Part shown: piece after piece, positions 47,888 to 58,959 of the stretch
Layout of the letters: the number at the start of each line of letters is the position of its first letter
How positions within the stretch are numbered: position 1 is the stretch's first letter
Source of the DNA: Isoetes taiwanensis
Lineage: Eukaryota; Streptophyta; Lycopodiopsida; Isoetales; Isoetaceae
Direction of reading: 5' to 3'
Length of the DNA stretch: 64,000 bases
NCBI GenBank assembly: GCA_021234155.1
Contig: JAJEKV010000338.1
Location: 62,001 to 126,000 of the forward strand
Made by a program: the position numbers and the translations under genes
Notes under the pieces: model-generated
Database searches by the model: none
What the model was told of the DNA's origin: nothing
What the model saw: only the letters and a program-made list of their open reading frames with translations

Positions 47888-48715
47888 TTTGTATGAGAAT
47901 AGAATAGAATAGAATAAAGTTTTTATCGTCCACGGAGACCAATGGCCTATGGGACCCAAACAGGAGGCGCAGCAAGCGTATTACTGTCCGGGTCCCCCCT
48001 TACCCTGAAGGGTTGTTTGGGAAAAAAACCGTGACAGGAATAGGTTTGCTGTCAAACTGTACAAATACAAATACAAATATATATCATGGGGGAAAGAAAT
48101 ATGTACACGTATCAGGTAAGTGCCCGAGGACCGAGCTGATCTCGACGATCCATGATCTCTTAAAGGTATGATCCCAACCTTCGTACTAAGCCCGTGCTCA
48201 GCATCTCATGCAGGGGCTGGCCAGGACAGAGCAGCTCAGCATAGCGTATCCGAATGCCATTATAGGCCAAACAACTCTGAAGGGTGTGGCATTCGTCTTC
48301 CACAGCTCCAACCTGGCAGTGTTGACAAAGCCTCCTAACGCGGCTCCCAAATCCAGCTTTCCCATCTCAATCCGGAGATGGTGTGCACCTGTGCGGATAG
48401 AGGCAATGGCTCTGCGCTTTTTCATGGGTAGATGAGTGCGCAGGTAGCATTGCAGGCCCCACTCTAACATGGGATTTATCTAGCATAGATAATGTGCCGT
48501 CTTGACCTGTTCAAGGGTGCTGGCATCCCATAGCTTGTTGAGGAAGCATGTGTCAAGGTACTGTCTGAGAGTGTAGCGACCTGCCTCCGTTTGCACTCGG
48601 ATGCACCTGCGCTCTTGCACATTCCATCTGGCCAGCCATTGAGCTCTCTTTTCCCAGTAGCAAGCTTTTAGGCATTGAGGCCCCATTGCCACCGTGTAAG
48701 CGAGGTTATATGTGA
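47888..48715 (-). mobile_element. LINE copy 3 of the (TATTC)-tail family, 3' part
   Basis: On the minus strand, 48,715-48,480 reads LAYTVAMGPQCLKACYWEKR, RRCIRVQTEAGRYTLRQYLD and TCFLNKLWDASTLEQVKTAHY. 48,470-48,200 reads INPMLEWGLQCYLRTHLPMK and the ELWKTNATPFR region. A 3' untranslated part (GACAGTAATACGC) and a (GAATA)n run at 47,888-47,912, i.e. a (TATTC)n tail, follow. It matches 58,200-58,957 closely, making it a 5'-truncated copy. What lies upstream on its own strand (48,720-48,900) is not LINE-like. Confidence 0.85.
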
Positions 48716-48901
48716 GCACCAAAAATAACCATGGCACGATATGGAAGAAAGTTAATTTATGTGCCCTTTCCACTGGATCACATGATTCAATTACAGAAAA
48801 CAAAAAAAAAACAATCGATTGGTACGAAGCAATGTTTGGCATAATAAATACATATAGACAACATTGTTTTGCTCCCATGACCGACATGATGAGCTAGGTA
48901 A

Positions 48902-49260
48902 TTACCATTCCGCCCTGTAAAGGGCTTTGCATCCCTGCCAAATGAGGCGGTGCATCAGCAGCAGAGCCCGAGTGTGCAGCCGATTTGGCAGTGCCCCCAT
49001 GCCTTTTACAGGCGGAATGCCCGACTCATGGCAATATACTTTGCCCAATTCATTTGGATAGCGGGAGGGCGTTTTGGCAGTGGTTAAGGCTATGATTGCC
49101 GTATTGCATTGTATTGAAAATAATAGTTTTTGCCATGTGAGAGGAGCTAAATTGATTGTTGCTATTTTGGGTGTTGTTTGCGGTTGTTGTATGGCATGCC
49201 ACCCAATGCATTTCAAAGAGTCATTTGCCCTAGTTAGACCTTCTGAAATGATTCCATCCA
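48902..49260 (-). pseudogene. Unrecognised open frame, possibly retroelement-derived
   Basis: A 119-codon minus-strand frame includes SRYPNELGKVYCHESGIPPV and GALPNRLHTRALLLMHRLIW. The second phrase loosely resembles the GLG..N....N.ALL.K..W segment found after the reverse transcriptase in plant L1 elements. That is only a resemblance. No start, neighbour or family supports a host gene. Confidence 0.25.
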
Positions 49261-49649
49261 TATTTTGTCCAAATATGCATGTTCTATTAGTTATAAATAT
49301 TGTGTTTTGGAGCTACTGTGGTATTATTGCTCATATAAATTTGTTAGATATTTTGGTCAAGAGAATTGAGCTTCAAAAAACTCCCCCTTATTTTGCTATT
49401 TCATATCATGGTTAATCTAAATAAAGTTTTTACAGATTTAGCTGAATCAACAAAGAACTAATTTATCTATGACGCCAGTAAGCAATCACTTGTTGCTAGC
49501 TTATCTTGATTAATTGTTTTTTTTTTTAATGGGATGCTTTGCAAGCAATTGTTTTCTCAAATCAGAAACGATGCAGACTCTTTTTGTTCCCACAGAACAG
49601 TACTGGAGGCCAGTGCTACAATTCAAAAGATAAAAACATTTCAAAAGAA

Positions 49650-51760
49650 TAACTTCATATTTTGCTAAAGCTTGCGATAGTGTTGATTGGGGCTTCTTGG
49701 AGAAGTGTCTTCTTGCACTTGGGTTTGGGGAATCATTCACAAGGAATGTCATGAAGCTCCATACATCGCCCGGATCATTGTCCTTTTCGAGGCGAGCCAT
49801 CATCGGATATTTTTGTAGTGGGTAGAGGAATTCGACAAGGTTATCCCTTAGCACCCTTGCTTTTCACAATTGTGGCAGAAGTATTGTCCCAGCTCTTCTC
49901 TGTGGCTCCCCAAGATGGCGTTATTCAAGGCCTCCCAATGGACGATGGTTCTCAAGAGGTATGTAACCAATATGCCGATGACACTTTTTTGTTCCTAATT
50001 GCCGAGGCTGAGAATCTTCGTAATGCTAAGCTATTATTAGACACATTCTCCTTAGCATCAGGAGTCCTTGTAGGGTGGCAAAAATGTACAGCTTTGTGGA
50101 CGTTGGACAGTCCCATCCCTCCCTGTATCCATGGAAGATTCTTCTGCATGGCAACACCACAAAGCTGCTTGGTATCCCAGTTGGAATTCACGTCTCTGCT
50201 TCAGATGCTTGGGATGAAATCATTAGTGGGTTGCAAAAGCACTTGTTTTGGTGGAATCTGACTAAACCGGTCCATGCACGGTAGAATCACTGTGGCTAAA
50301 TGTGTTCTTAGTAATACTCATGTCTACATGGCGTCTGCTCTATTAGCTCCGCAGTGTAAGATGGAGGAGATTGTGCGTATTGTCAGATATTTTATTTGGG
50401 GTGGAAATGAGTTAGGAGCGGTGGTCAAGGTAGCTTGGGCTGAAATGCATTAGACCTAAAATTTGGTGGTCTTGGTATGTTGGATTTTCACCTCCAAAGC
50501 AAGGTGATGATATCAAAGTTCATTTGGAGGATTTTCATTGGTAAGGATGATTCTCCTGGCCTGAGGTTGTTGGTGCAGTCGATTCAGCATTGTCTCCCAT
50601 TTCATAAGGCCATCATTAAGCCCCTCCTTCCTTGGGCTTTGCTTTATCATATGCATCCATATCATAATGCTTCTCCCTTTCTAAAGGGGTTGCTTGCTGC
50701 TTGGGACACTATCAGGTCTCTTTTCCATATTAATCCTGAGGCATGTCTTCAGTTGTCCACTCCATGCTGGTGGATTCCTTTGCGGGGACACTTGGAGAAT
50801 GTGCCTCTAAGTGTGTTGTTGTTCATCCAAAGACACAACGACGATGGGTAGCATTTGGTATCGCACTATTGCAGACTTGGTATGAGTCCTGGTCATCTCA
50901 TGTCATGGGAAGCATTTAGAACAAAGTTCTTGTTGTACAGATGGGACGAGTAACTGAATCGTATTGCCGCATTGTTGCCACGGGATTTGGTCCCGATTGA
51001 GGTAGTCGTATGGGGTTGCCATCGGGATATCCGGCCAGGCGGTTTGTGTCTTCTCAGGTATAAATTGCTTTTGCATTCGACTGAAATCCTGCCCCCATCT
51101 AATAGGTGGCATCTTGGTCCCTCGGCCACAATGGAAAAGTGTTTGGATATGGGTATGGGATAAGTCGCTTCATCCCAAAGTAGTAGTTTTGTGGTGGCAA
51201 GTGATCCATAGATGCCCTCGAGTCAACGGGTTAGTTCATAAAATGGATAATCGGATTTCAGAGCTCGTCCTTTATGCCAGCAAAGGGTTGAGAGTATTGA
51301 GCATTGTTTTTTTCTTGTGTGAGCGGCTTGGTGGGCATGGTCTTGGTTGTTGACCCTTTTTTTGGCACGTCTCGATCTAGCCGGCAAATTTTGCTTGCTA
51401 TCTATCCCGATGCTTGGCCCAAACTACGGAAGCGAGCTTTTCATCTCGCATGTGGGCGGCTTTTATGGTCAATCGGAAGAGGAGGAGGTTGTTTATCTTT
51501 AAGGGCGTTAGATATCTGCGAGATGAGATTGTTCTTTGGGTGCAAAATAAAATTGTTATGGCTTACAATTGTTCTTCTCTTGATCAAGAGAAGAAAGTAC
51601 TGATCTGGCATACTCACCTTCAGATTCATTCTTTTGCATAGGCAGGTGGTTGTGCTCAGTTGGATCGGTTTGTCCATTGGGGTTATAATCCTGTCTTTGC
51701 ATTTTATGTTGCTCTGGTTTTTAGTTGGTGAATAAAGCTTGTCGTCCTTCAAAAAAAAAA
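49650..51760 (+). mobile_element. L1-type LINE, reverse transcriptase to 3' end, broken
   Basis: The reading starts mid-RT (YFAKACDSVDWGFLEKCLLA at about 49,665). After a frame change it continues RGIRQGYPLAPLLFTIVAEV at 49,824 and NQYADDTFLFL near 49,970, the catalytic YADD motif. Later segments carry HGRITVAKCVLS, RYFIWGG, and a C-terminal zinc-finger-like RVT region near 51,120-51,350. The 3' end reads GGTGAATAAAGCTTGTCGTCCTTC and an A10 tail at 51,751-51,760. Frameshifts and stops make it non-functional. The family differs from the (TATTC)-tail LINEs. Confidence 0.85.
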
Positions 51761-51769
51761 GGGGGGATA

Positions 51770-53400
51770 AATTCATATTTGCTTCAAAGCAATGTTAGTG
51801 CTATTTTCAAATTTCTCAATGTTAAGGAATGTGCATGCTGAACAGGGGTCCATCACATTTGTCGAGTACTTGGATTTGCAAGAAGAACAACAATGATCGC
51901 ATCATGTTGAGGCTTGAAGCAAGTGTTTAAAGAGGTTTACTTTTCTTTTCCTTTTTTTTTTTTGGTTATATTGTAGAAAATTTGCACTCGGGGATTATAT
52001 GCATAGATATTATTTAAATTATTGTGGCAATCAGAGAGAATGTCATCCAAACTTATCATTGCATGCTTTAATGCCATTTTTGCAGGGCATAGCAGTTTTG
52101 CAATTTGGAAGACATCTAAAGCCATTGTATAATCTGTTGTAATTGTATAGATTTTCCATTTACAACATCGACTGGTGTAGAGGCTTATGACAATTTGAAA
52201 CCTCCAATTTCTGCGGAATCTTAAACAACTGCACGAACAAAGGATGAGTATTTCGATGAATTCTACGTGGAGGAATCACAAGATAAGTGGAATGCTACTT
52301 TCTTTAAATTTCTTTGCTATCCTCTTTTCTTCTAGCAGTTGCATGATTAGATTATTGGGAGGATTGCCACAACAATGATGGGTTTGAAAGAACTTAGATT
52401 TTGCAGTGCTTAATAGATGATGATGCAAAATATTCATCAGGAGCTTTTAAATATAGTTTCAAATGGGAGAGAAAGCTAGGATAAAGAAGGGATCAAAGGG
52501 TAAAAGCACATTGTAGTGGATCACTTGGCATGTCCCCCTTGTCCCCCTTTTTCGTGATGCAAGGCTAGTACCAAATTGTGGCGTGAACCATAGTGATTGT
52601 AAAAAACATAGTAACTGCCAAAAAGATTTAGTAACTGCCAAATTTAGATTCGATGATCCAATTTAAATTCCTAACAAACCAATGGGAATGCATTTAGTTT
52701 AATTCTAGTAGTTTATTCAGTAGTATAAAGTTTATTTTCTGCACAGAGATATTTGATTTGTTGCAGAAAATCAATCAAACAAGTTTTCTCAGAAATTTAA
52801 GTAAGAATAATGTTTATTTTCAGATTTCTTCATGTACCAGTTTTCTGTGAACTGCAGGATATTTGTTTGAATGACAGCTATGGTGTGTGCTCCTAGATTT
52901 AGCTGATGAAGCAAACATTGAATTCTTTGATGATCCTTGGCCAGTTTTACCAACTCTAAATACCCATACATAAAAAAAAATCTTAGCATTGGTAAGATTG
53001 GCTGGAGAGAATCAAAGGATTTCAATGCTCATCTCCATTCCTCCATGACTCCTTCAGATGCGTGGGTTCAAATTTCATATGCAAAGCCAAGTAATATCAT
53101 AGCCAACTGGTAATTCTAAAGTTTAATATCAATAATCTTCTTTTTTTTGGGTACTGAGAGTTATCGTACCTTTGTGATGATGCCAAAAGATTATATTCTA
53201 GGACAAAGTGTGGTATATTATGAAGTGCCAAATGATCTAAATGATTTGACATGCATTCAATTTGGCGAGGCGTGAAACTCCTAGGTTATAAAGCTTATGC
53301 ATGACATCTCTTCCAATTTTTTTCTCATCCCATGAAGCGAAGCGCTACTCAAATTCTTTAAGAAGAACCCGAGTCTCTTCCAAAAGACCTTGGGTTGAGT
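51770..53400. other. Intergenic DNA with a few exon-like scraps
   Basis: Two short plus-strand phrases look protein-like: RTKDEYFDEFYVEESQDKW near 52,235 and ANIEFFDDPWPVLPTL near 52,910. They cannot be joined by clean splice sites and I recognise no family. They may be relics of a pseudogene running into the acidic stretch at 53,455. Confidence 0.25.
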
Positions 53401-53444
53401 TCCCCCTCTAGAATTTTTTCTGCAAAAGACCTTTGATTCTTCTG

Positions 53445-53645
53445 ATTCTGATATAAAGGATGAGGAAGAAGATGAAAAATCTGAGAAGGATGAGCAATGA
53501 TGGATTACAGTGGTGCTTCAAGGTTGGCTGGGCTGTGGGGCTAAAATTGAGTGGTCTTAAGAGGAAGAAAAACATTCAAAAAATTCAAAAGAAGATGCCG
53601 ATGAAGAAGCAGACATTGAAGAATTTCTTTTTTTGGATTAAAGAT
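53445..53645 (+). pseudogene. Acidic coding-like fragment, unrecognised
   Basis: With one stop the plus strand reads KDEEEDEKSEKDEQ, WITVVLQGWLGCGAKIEWS and, after another stop, KEDADEEADIEEFLFLD. The acid-rich flanks and well-ordered middle look like a decayed gene. No start, splice sites or family were recognised. Confidence 0.25.
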
Positions 53646-53649
53646 GACA

Positions 53650-54890
53650 CCCCCGATAAATGTACTTTTGATTTCCTCTCCTTTTAGTAATTTATTTTTT
53701 ATTAATTGTTTTAACTTAATATTTATGTTACGGATTATGAAAAAGAAGGCAGCTCGGGTCCAATTTTATTTTTCTGTAAATTTCTTTTTTCTAAACATGC
53801 CTTCAGGCTTTTTTTTGTAAAAAAAAATTGGTGAAAAGGCTTTGGGCCTCTAATTTCAAGCCTCTGGGCTCTTGTAATGAAAAGCCTTTGGGTGTGAGTC
53901 TTGAAAGCCCTTGAGCAGAAAAAAGTTTTAATATATGATCTTTCATCCATCTATCTTTAAATTTTGTTTGATATAATAGACTTTAATATATGATCTATCC
54001 TATCTATTTATTTTCAAACTTTGTGTAAATTGTAATCATTCATGCAATTCACAAGGTTTAGAGTTCACTTCATTTTGCAATTCATAGGGTTTAAGATTCA
54101 CTTCTTCCTGCCATTTTGCATCAAAATTTGATTGCGTCATAATTTTGGAACCCACCACGTATACAACTCAAAAATCATATGCCAACACATCATATGCCAA
54201 CACATCCACTGTCAACCCACAATAATTAAGAGGACAAGAATAGTAATTGGCCAATTGAGATAATCACCATTAGTTAATTCAAATTCCTAACAAGGTGCAT
54301 CTTGTGATACAAACTGTGTTGTCTTCTCATTACTTTACTTTGTGACGAAAATTGTGTTTTTTACATAGGAATTTACAATTAAGTCTAAATTTGTGAGAAA
54401 ACTGTACGTAGTAATATTAATCTGCTCAAAATTTTACAAATTCGTTTTGAAGGGAAATATAACCCTGGATTTACATTTCAAAATTTATATTTTTTTAGGA
54501 AAATATAACCCTATATTTGTTCAAACAAAATTCTCAGAGGTCGTTAAGAAACAAGTGAAGACTCAAATAATGGTGGTATATTATAAAATTGGAAATCTCT
54601 TTCCTGAGTTACATGGGTTTAAGTGGCAGAGGTCATCTGGGCCAGTTCTGATCCATGGATCAGGAATAGTCCCAGGGACAGGTCTAGTATTAACGTTTTG
54701 AAGGGATCCTTAGATTATAATTCAGATGATGATGATTCAGTTGTTGATAATAGTAACATGATTAATCCAAGGTGCCATGTTAGGAACATCTTCTAAAATG
54801 TCTGGTCTAACATGCAATCCAACTAGGCAGGACTACAACCTGAAAAATCAACCAATAAATTGGTTGTGGCCTTAATATTTCCGTCAAAAT
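53650..54890. other. Intergenic DNA, nothing recognised
   Basis: AT-rich. Contains small local duplications (AAGCCTTTGGG/AAGCCTCTGGG around 53,860-53,890; ACAACACATCATATGCC-like repeats near 54,180-54,200). No gene or RNA seen. Confidence 0.3.
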
Positions 54891-54891
54891 A

Positions 54892-55013
54892 CTTCTTTTC
54901 TTCCTCTTTTTGTTCCTCTTTTTCTTTTTCTTTTTTCTTTTTTCTTTTTGGTGTGTTATGGGAGATGTTTTTTTTTTTTTTTTTTTTTTTGGGAAAAAAA
55001 AAAAAAAAAAACT
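54892..55013. repeat. Low-complexity pyrimidine tract with a T-run/A-run hairpin
   Basis: A TTC/TTTC-rich tract is followed by a long T run, GGG and a run of about 19 A (about 54,968-55,011), a near-perfect hairpin. Lysine-rich open frames on the minus strand come from this composition and are not genes. Confidence 0.8.
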
Positions 55014-55335
55014 CAAAAAACATTGGCAAATTCATGAATAACATATAAACTATCAAATATAGCACAAATCCCATCACACACAAAACAAAAGGTTCCATTT
55101 TTTTTCCGATGCAAAATGCGGCCACGATAACATTATCTCTTCAATATCTTCATAAAAGTTTTATGCACTACAATGATGCAGGACAAAGGGCATGACCAAA
55201 ATGATCAGCTGGGCAGAGTTGTTTTTTTTCCGATGCGATAACATTATCTCTTCAATATCTTCATAAACGTTTTATGCACTACAATGATGCAAGACAAAGG
55301 GCATGACCAAAATGATCAGCTGGGCAGAGTTGCTA
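55013..55335. repeat. Dispersed repeat plus a tandem duplication of about 105 bp
   Basis: 55,013-55,140 (CAAAAAACATTGGCAAATTC.. to ..GCGGCCACGATAACATTATC) recurs at about 63,837-63,975 in the same orientation. Within it, the block GATAACATTATCTCTTCAAT to GATCAGCTGGGCAGAGTTG occurs twice in tandem (about 55,126-55,220 and 55,237-55,331) with three or so differences. Confidence 0.75.
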
Positions 55336-55339
55336 CTGT

Positions 55340-55860
55340 GCAAACCATGTTTTAGTCAACTAGTGGGGTGTGAAACCCTACCAAATCCGCCTGGAAATTT
55401 ATTGTTTTGACCTAGAAAACTTAGCCAAATATGATGGATATCATAGATCATCAGAAAGATCCCAAAGCTTTACCATCAAATATGCATGGCATGCACTTTG
55501 CAAAAAGGTATCCGGATTGAAAAGTACAAAAACTAGGTACCTATCTTAATAGATCTGAGTCAGTCCAGGAAATGCGAAAGGCATTTTGTTACAAAACCCT
55601 TGTCCCCATATAAAAACAAACATGTGCATAAGTAATGGACACAACTTCTCTAACACTTCCTTTGTATTGAAAGTAGTTATAGATGACCATGTAGCCAAGT
55701 CATAGTAAACACTTACCTTGTTTAAGAATTTTGTAACACCAGGCCTGAATAAAAGTATCTTGTATTTTTGTATACTCTAAAGTGTGTAGGCCAAGTATTT
55801 CAAGTTTTTTCAGACTTTGAATATGTTTTAATCAAAACACCATTGAGGTCCATAATCAAT
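55340..55860. other. Intergenic DNA, nothing recognised
   Basis: AT-rich, no convincing open frame, RNA or repeat. Confidence 0.3.
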
Positions 55861-55864
55861 AGCT

Positions 55865-56645
55865 TTCTATTCACAATCATATCTCTGTTGTGTGCTGCTT
55901 CACTTGTTTCTTCACGTGTTTCGAATGTCTTTGCAACTATCTCAACGCTTATTTCAAATGTCTTGGTAACTGGATCAACACAATATTGGCTGAATTATAT
56001 TTACCTCAACTATAGTTTCTCCCACAAAAGTTGACTCAACACTTATTTCAAATGTCTTGGCAGCTCTATCAACACAATATTAAACCATTGCTGTCTGAAT
56101 TATATTTGCTTCAACTATTTTATCTCCCACAAAAGGTAACTCAACTATAGTTTCTGGAGCTAATGGTTGTTGAACTATAGTTGCCTTACGTATATTTTTT
56201 GGAACTAAAGGTGGCTCAACTATAATTGATTGAATCATATTTGGCTCAACTTGTTAAGCTCTACTTGCTGCCTCAACTGCTGATGCTGATGTGTCAAATG
56301 CTTGAGTGTCGTGGAAATTCAAGAGTAATTGGCTTCACTTTTGGTTCTTCTCTCCTTTTCTTCACTTTATTGATGACCTTTGATTTCTCCTTTTCATTAT
56401 CAAATCTGTTTGAATTTCGTGTAGACCTACATTAGAACAAAACAAATTCAAATAACACTGCAAAGCAATTTAAAAATTATTGATTAATAACAATCAAAAG
56501 ATCAACCTTCTAATGGCTACAACACTTCCTTTCACTAATATGGAAATATCTTCAATTGGTATAGCTTGAAATAGATTACCTTCTTTTGGAGTTGGGGCCT
56601 GATCTTCTTCAACAACAATGTTAGTGGCAGCAGATTGAGTGTAAC
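55865..56645 (-). pseudogene. Minus-strand repetitive acidic/valine-rich coding relic
   Basis: On the minus strand, 56,640-56,508 reads SAATNIVVEEDQAPTPKEGN, LFQAIPIEDISILVKGSVVA. A GT..AG intron leads to STRNSNRFDNEKEKSKV and KKRREEPKVKPITLEF. After a stop, 56,255-56,090 carries a degenerate repeat: SIIVEPPLVPKN, TIVQQPLAPE, TIVELPFVGDK, KIVEANIIQ, then ETIVEVNIIQ further on. The repeat recalls the VEETK array of the Ulp1-type gene at 19.1-19.3 kb and the basic patch that follows there. I suspect a diverged relative of that transposon gene; no protease motif was found. Confidence 0.35.
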
Positions 56646-56974
56646 TATTGATTATGTATGAAAAGTACATATAGACATATATACAATAAATTTAGCATGT
56701 CCTGCGGTGCAAGTTCTAGTTACCATGTTTCTACGATGCAATTTTATACCGGTGCATGTTTCAGGATATTATCAAGAATTAGAAAACTTTTTATTTTGAT
56801 CATGAGGTGCTTACTCATGTTATTACTTTAGGTATGTGGTGCTTGCGCACTTGTATATAAAATTCTGGAAGATACTTTTGAAAACTTTCTACTTTGAGCT
56901 TGAGGTGCTTATTCATGGGTCTCTAGAACATGATAGAATCCTCTATAATATTCAAAGACATTCTATTTTGACTA

Positions 56975-58957
56975 TTTGCAGGCTTTCAAAAAAACTTTCG
57001 AGATCCTCGAGCAGCAATTGACAGGATGGGCAAAGGCAACAGAAGTGCGGGCACTCATGCAAGTAGGATTCAGGCCGAGACACTCAACCATAGATCATAT
57101 CTTCACGGTGCGGACTCTGATTGAGGACAGCAAGAACCGTCGGCAAGATCTGTATTGGCCAAGGCTTTTGACACCGCGGCCTCGAAATGCTTTGTTGGCA
57201 AGATTGCAAAACGAGGCGTCCGCCCCGGCTGCGGACGCGCGATTGTACAAAAGTTATATAAGACATGCACCCGGCCGGCCGCAAGAAGCGGGGCCAACCA
57301 TTCGAGAGCAGATTGGGGTCCGCCGGGGATGCCCTCTCTCCCACATTATTTGGCCTCAGATATTGATCAGTGAAGAGATGGTCAGATGGGCCCATGGTAG
57401 ACCGCCGAAGTATTCGGATCCTTGAATGTGCCTCGGTATGTTCGACACACCGCATAAATGGGTAGAAGCGACTACTCATGAACGTCTAGACGGTTTTGCC
57501 CAGCCGGTTAAGGACATGTCGGTTAGGAACGTTACAATGGCTCGCTGATAATGGGGGCATTGGGGCTCACCTCCTACACCAAATCATCAGGAAAGCTGAT
57601 CTATGCTGACGATGTGGACCTCTTAGCACACGCTCAGGCAGACATATAACGCCATCTCGATGCCTTGGACATATTTTGCCAGGTAACTGACATGCGCGTC
57701 AACTTAGCCAAAACCAAGGTAGTTCTGGTATCGTCTGCATGCCAGCCAAGGGCCCCAACCCTCACTTATCGTGGCCAAAACGTTGAAGTGGTGTCTGGTT
57801 ACAAATATTTCGGGGTGGAGTTCCCGTCGGCCATGAACTGGGACAATTCCATCTGGCTGTGAGCCGCAGCAGGTTGGAAGGCACTCTATGCAATGTAGAA
57901 CAATAGCCACAAGGCAGAGTTGTATAATTGGGCCCACTAGTTGCACCTATTCAAGGTGCTAGCAGAATCGGTGCTTTTGTATGGGGTCGAGGTCTGGGCC
58001 CGGTGACTTCCCTCACCACTTGGAATGACTTGGGGCAGGTGCAGAAACCTTTCTTGGCATGGGCCCTGGGGGTGAAATCCATAGTTTCATACCAGATACT
58101 GTTGTAGGAAACAAGTTTCTTGCCTCTTCTTGGGGGGGCCCTTGATGCACAGACACATCGTCCACTTCCAGAAGGTGGTCAACATGGACGATACTCGTCT
58201 CCCTAACCTCGCTTACACCGTGGCAATGGGGCCTCAATGCCTAAAAGCCTGCTGGCGGGAAAAGAGAGCTCAGTGGTTGGCCAGATAGAATGTGCAGGCG
58301 CATAGGTGCATCCGAGTGCAAACGGAGGCAGATCGGCACAGTCTCAGACAGTATCTTGACACATGCTTCCTCAGCAAGCTATGGGATGCTAGCATCCTTG
58401 AACAGGTCAAGGCGGCACATTATCAATGCCACATAAATTCCATGTTGGAGCGGGGCCCGCAATGCTACCTGCACACTCATCTACCCATGAAAAATAGTAG
58501 ATCCATTGCCTCTTATCCGCACATGTGCACACATCTCTGGTGAGACGGGGAGATGGATTGGGGAGCCGCGTCAGGAGAGGCTTTGTCAACTCTACCAGGA
58601 TATGCTGAGCTGGTCCGTCCTGGCCAGCCCCTGCATTAGATGTTGAGCACGAGCTCGGTACGGAGGTTGGGATCATACTTTTAAGAGATGATGGATCGCC
58701 GAGATCAGCTCGGTCCTCGGGCACTTACCTGATTCATGTACATATTTTTGTCCCCCATGGTATATATTTGTATTTGTATTTGTATTTGTATAGTTTGACA
58801 GCAAACCTATTCCTTTCACGATTTTTCCCCCAAACAACCCTTCGGGGCGAGGAGGGGGTTTTTTAACCCGAACAGTAATACGCTTGCTGCACCTCCTGTT
58901 TGGATGATAAAAACTCTATTCTATTCTATTCTATTTTATTCTATTCTATTCTATTCT
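56975..58957 (+). mobile_element. LINE copy 4 with intact (TATTC)n tail
   Basis: The plus strand reads FEILEQQLTGWAKATEVRAL, GFRPRHSTIDHIFTVRTLIE, then a fused or deleted motif A (FDTAASKCFVGKIAK in another frame), RRGCPLSH, LIYADDVDLLAH near 57,600, DIFCQVTDMRVNLAKTKVVL and YKYFGVEFPSAMNWDNSIWL. The C-terminal part is QTEADRHSLRQYLDTCFLSK and ILEQVKAAHYQCHIN. The 3' end GACAGTAATACGCTTGCTGC, GATAAAAACTC and a (TATTC)n run (58,917-58,957) are complete. Stops and frameshifts break the ORF and there is no endonuclease region. It is the best 3' end in the window for defining the family. Confidence 0.85.
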
Positions 58958-58959
58958 CA

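Noticed and set aside
49074-49415. 113-codon plus-strand frame
   Set aside because: It overlaps a more protein-like minus-strand frame and shows only AT-driven composition.
54807-55125. Lysine- and phenylalanine-rich frames on both strands
   Set aside because: They come from poly-T/poly-A and TTC tracts.
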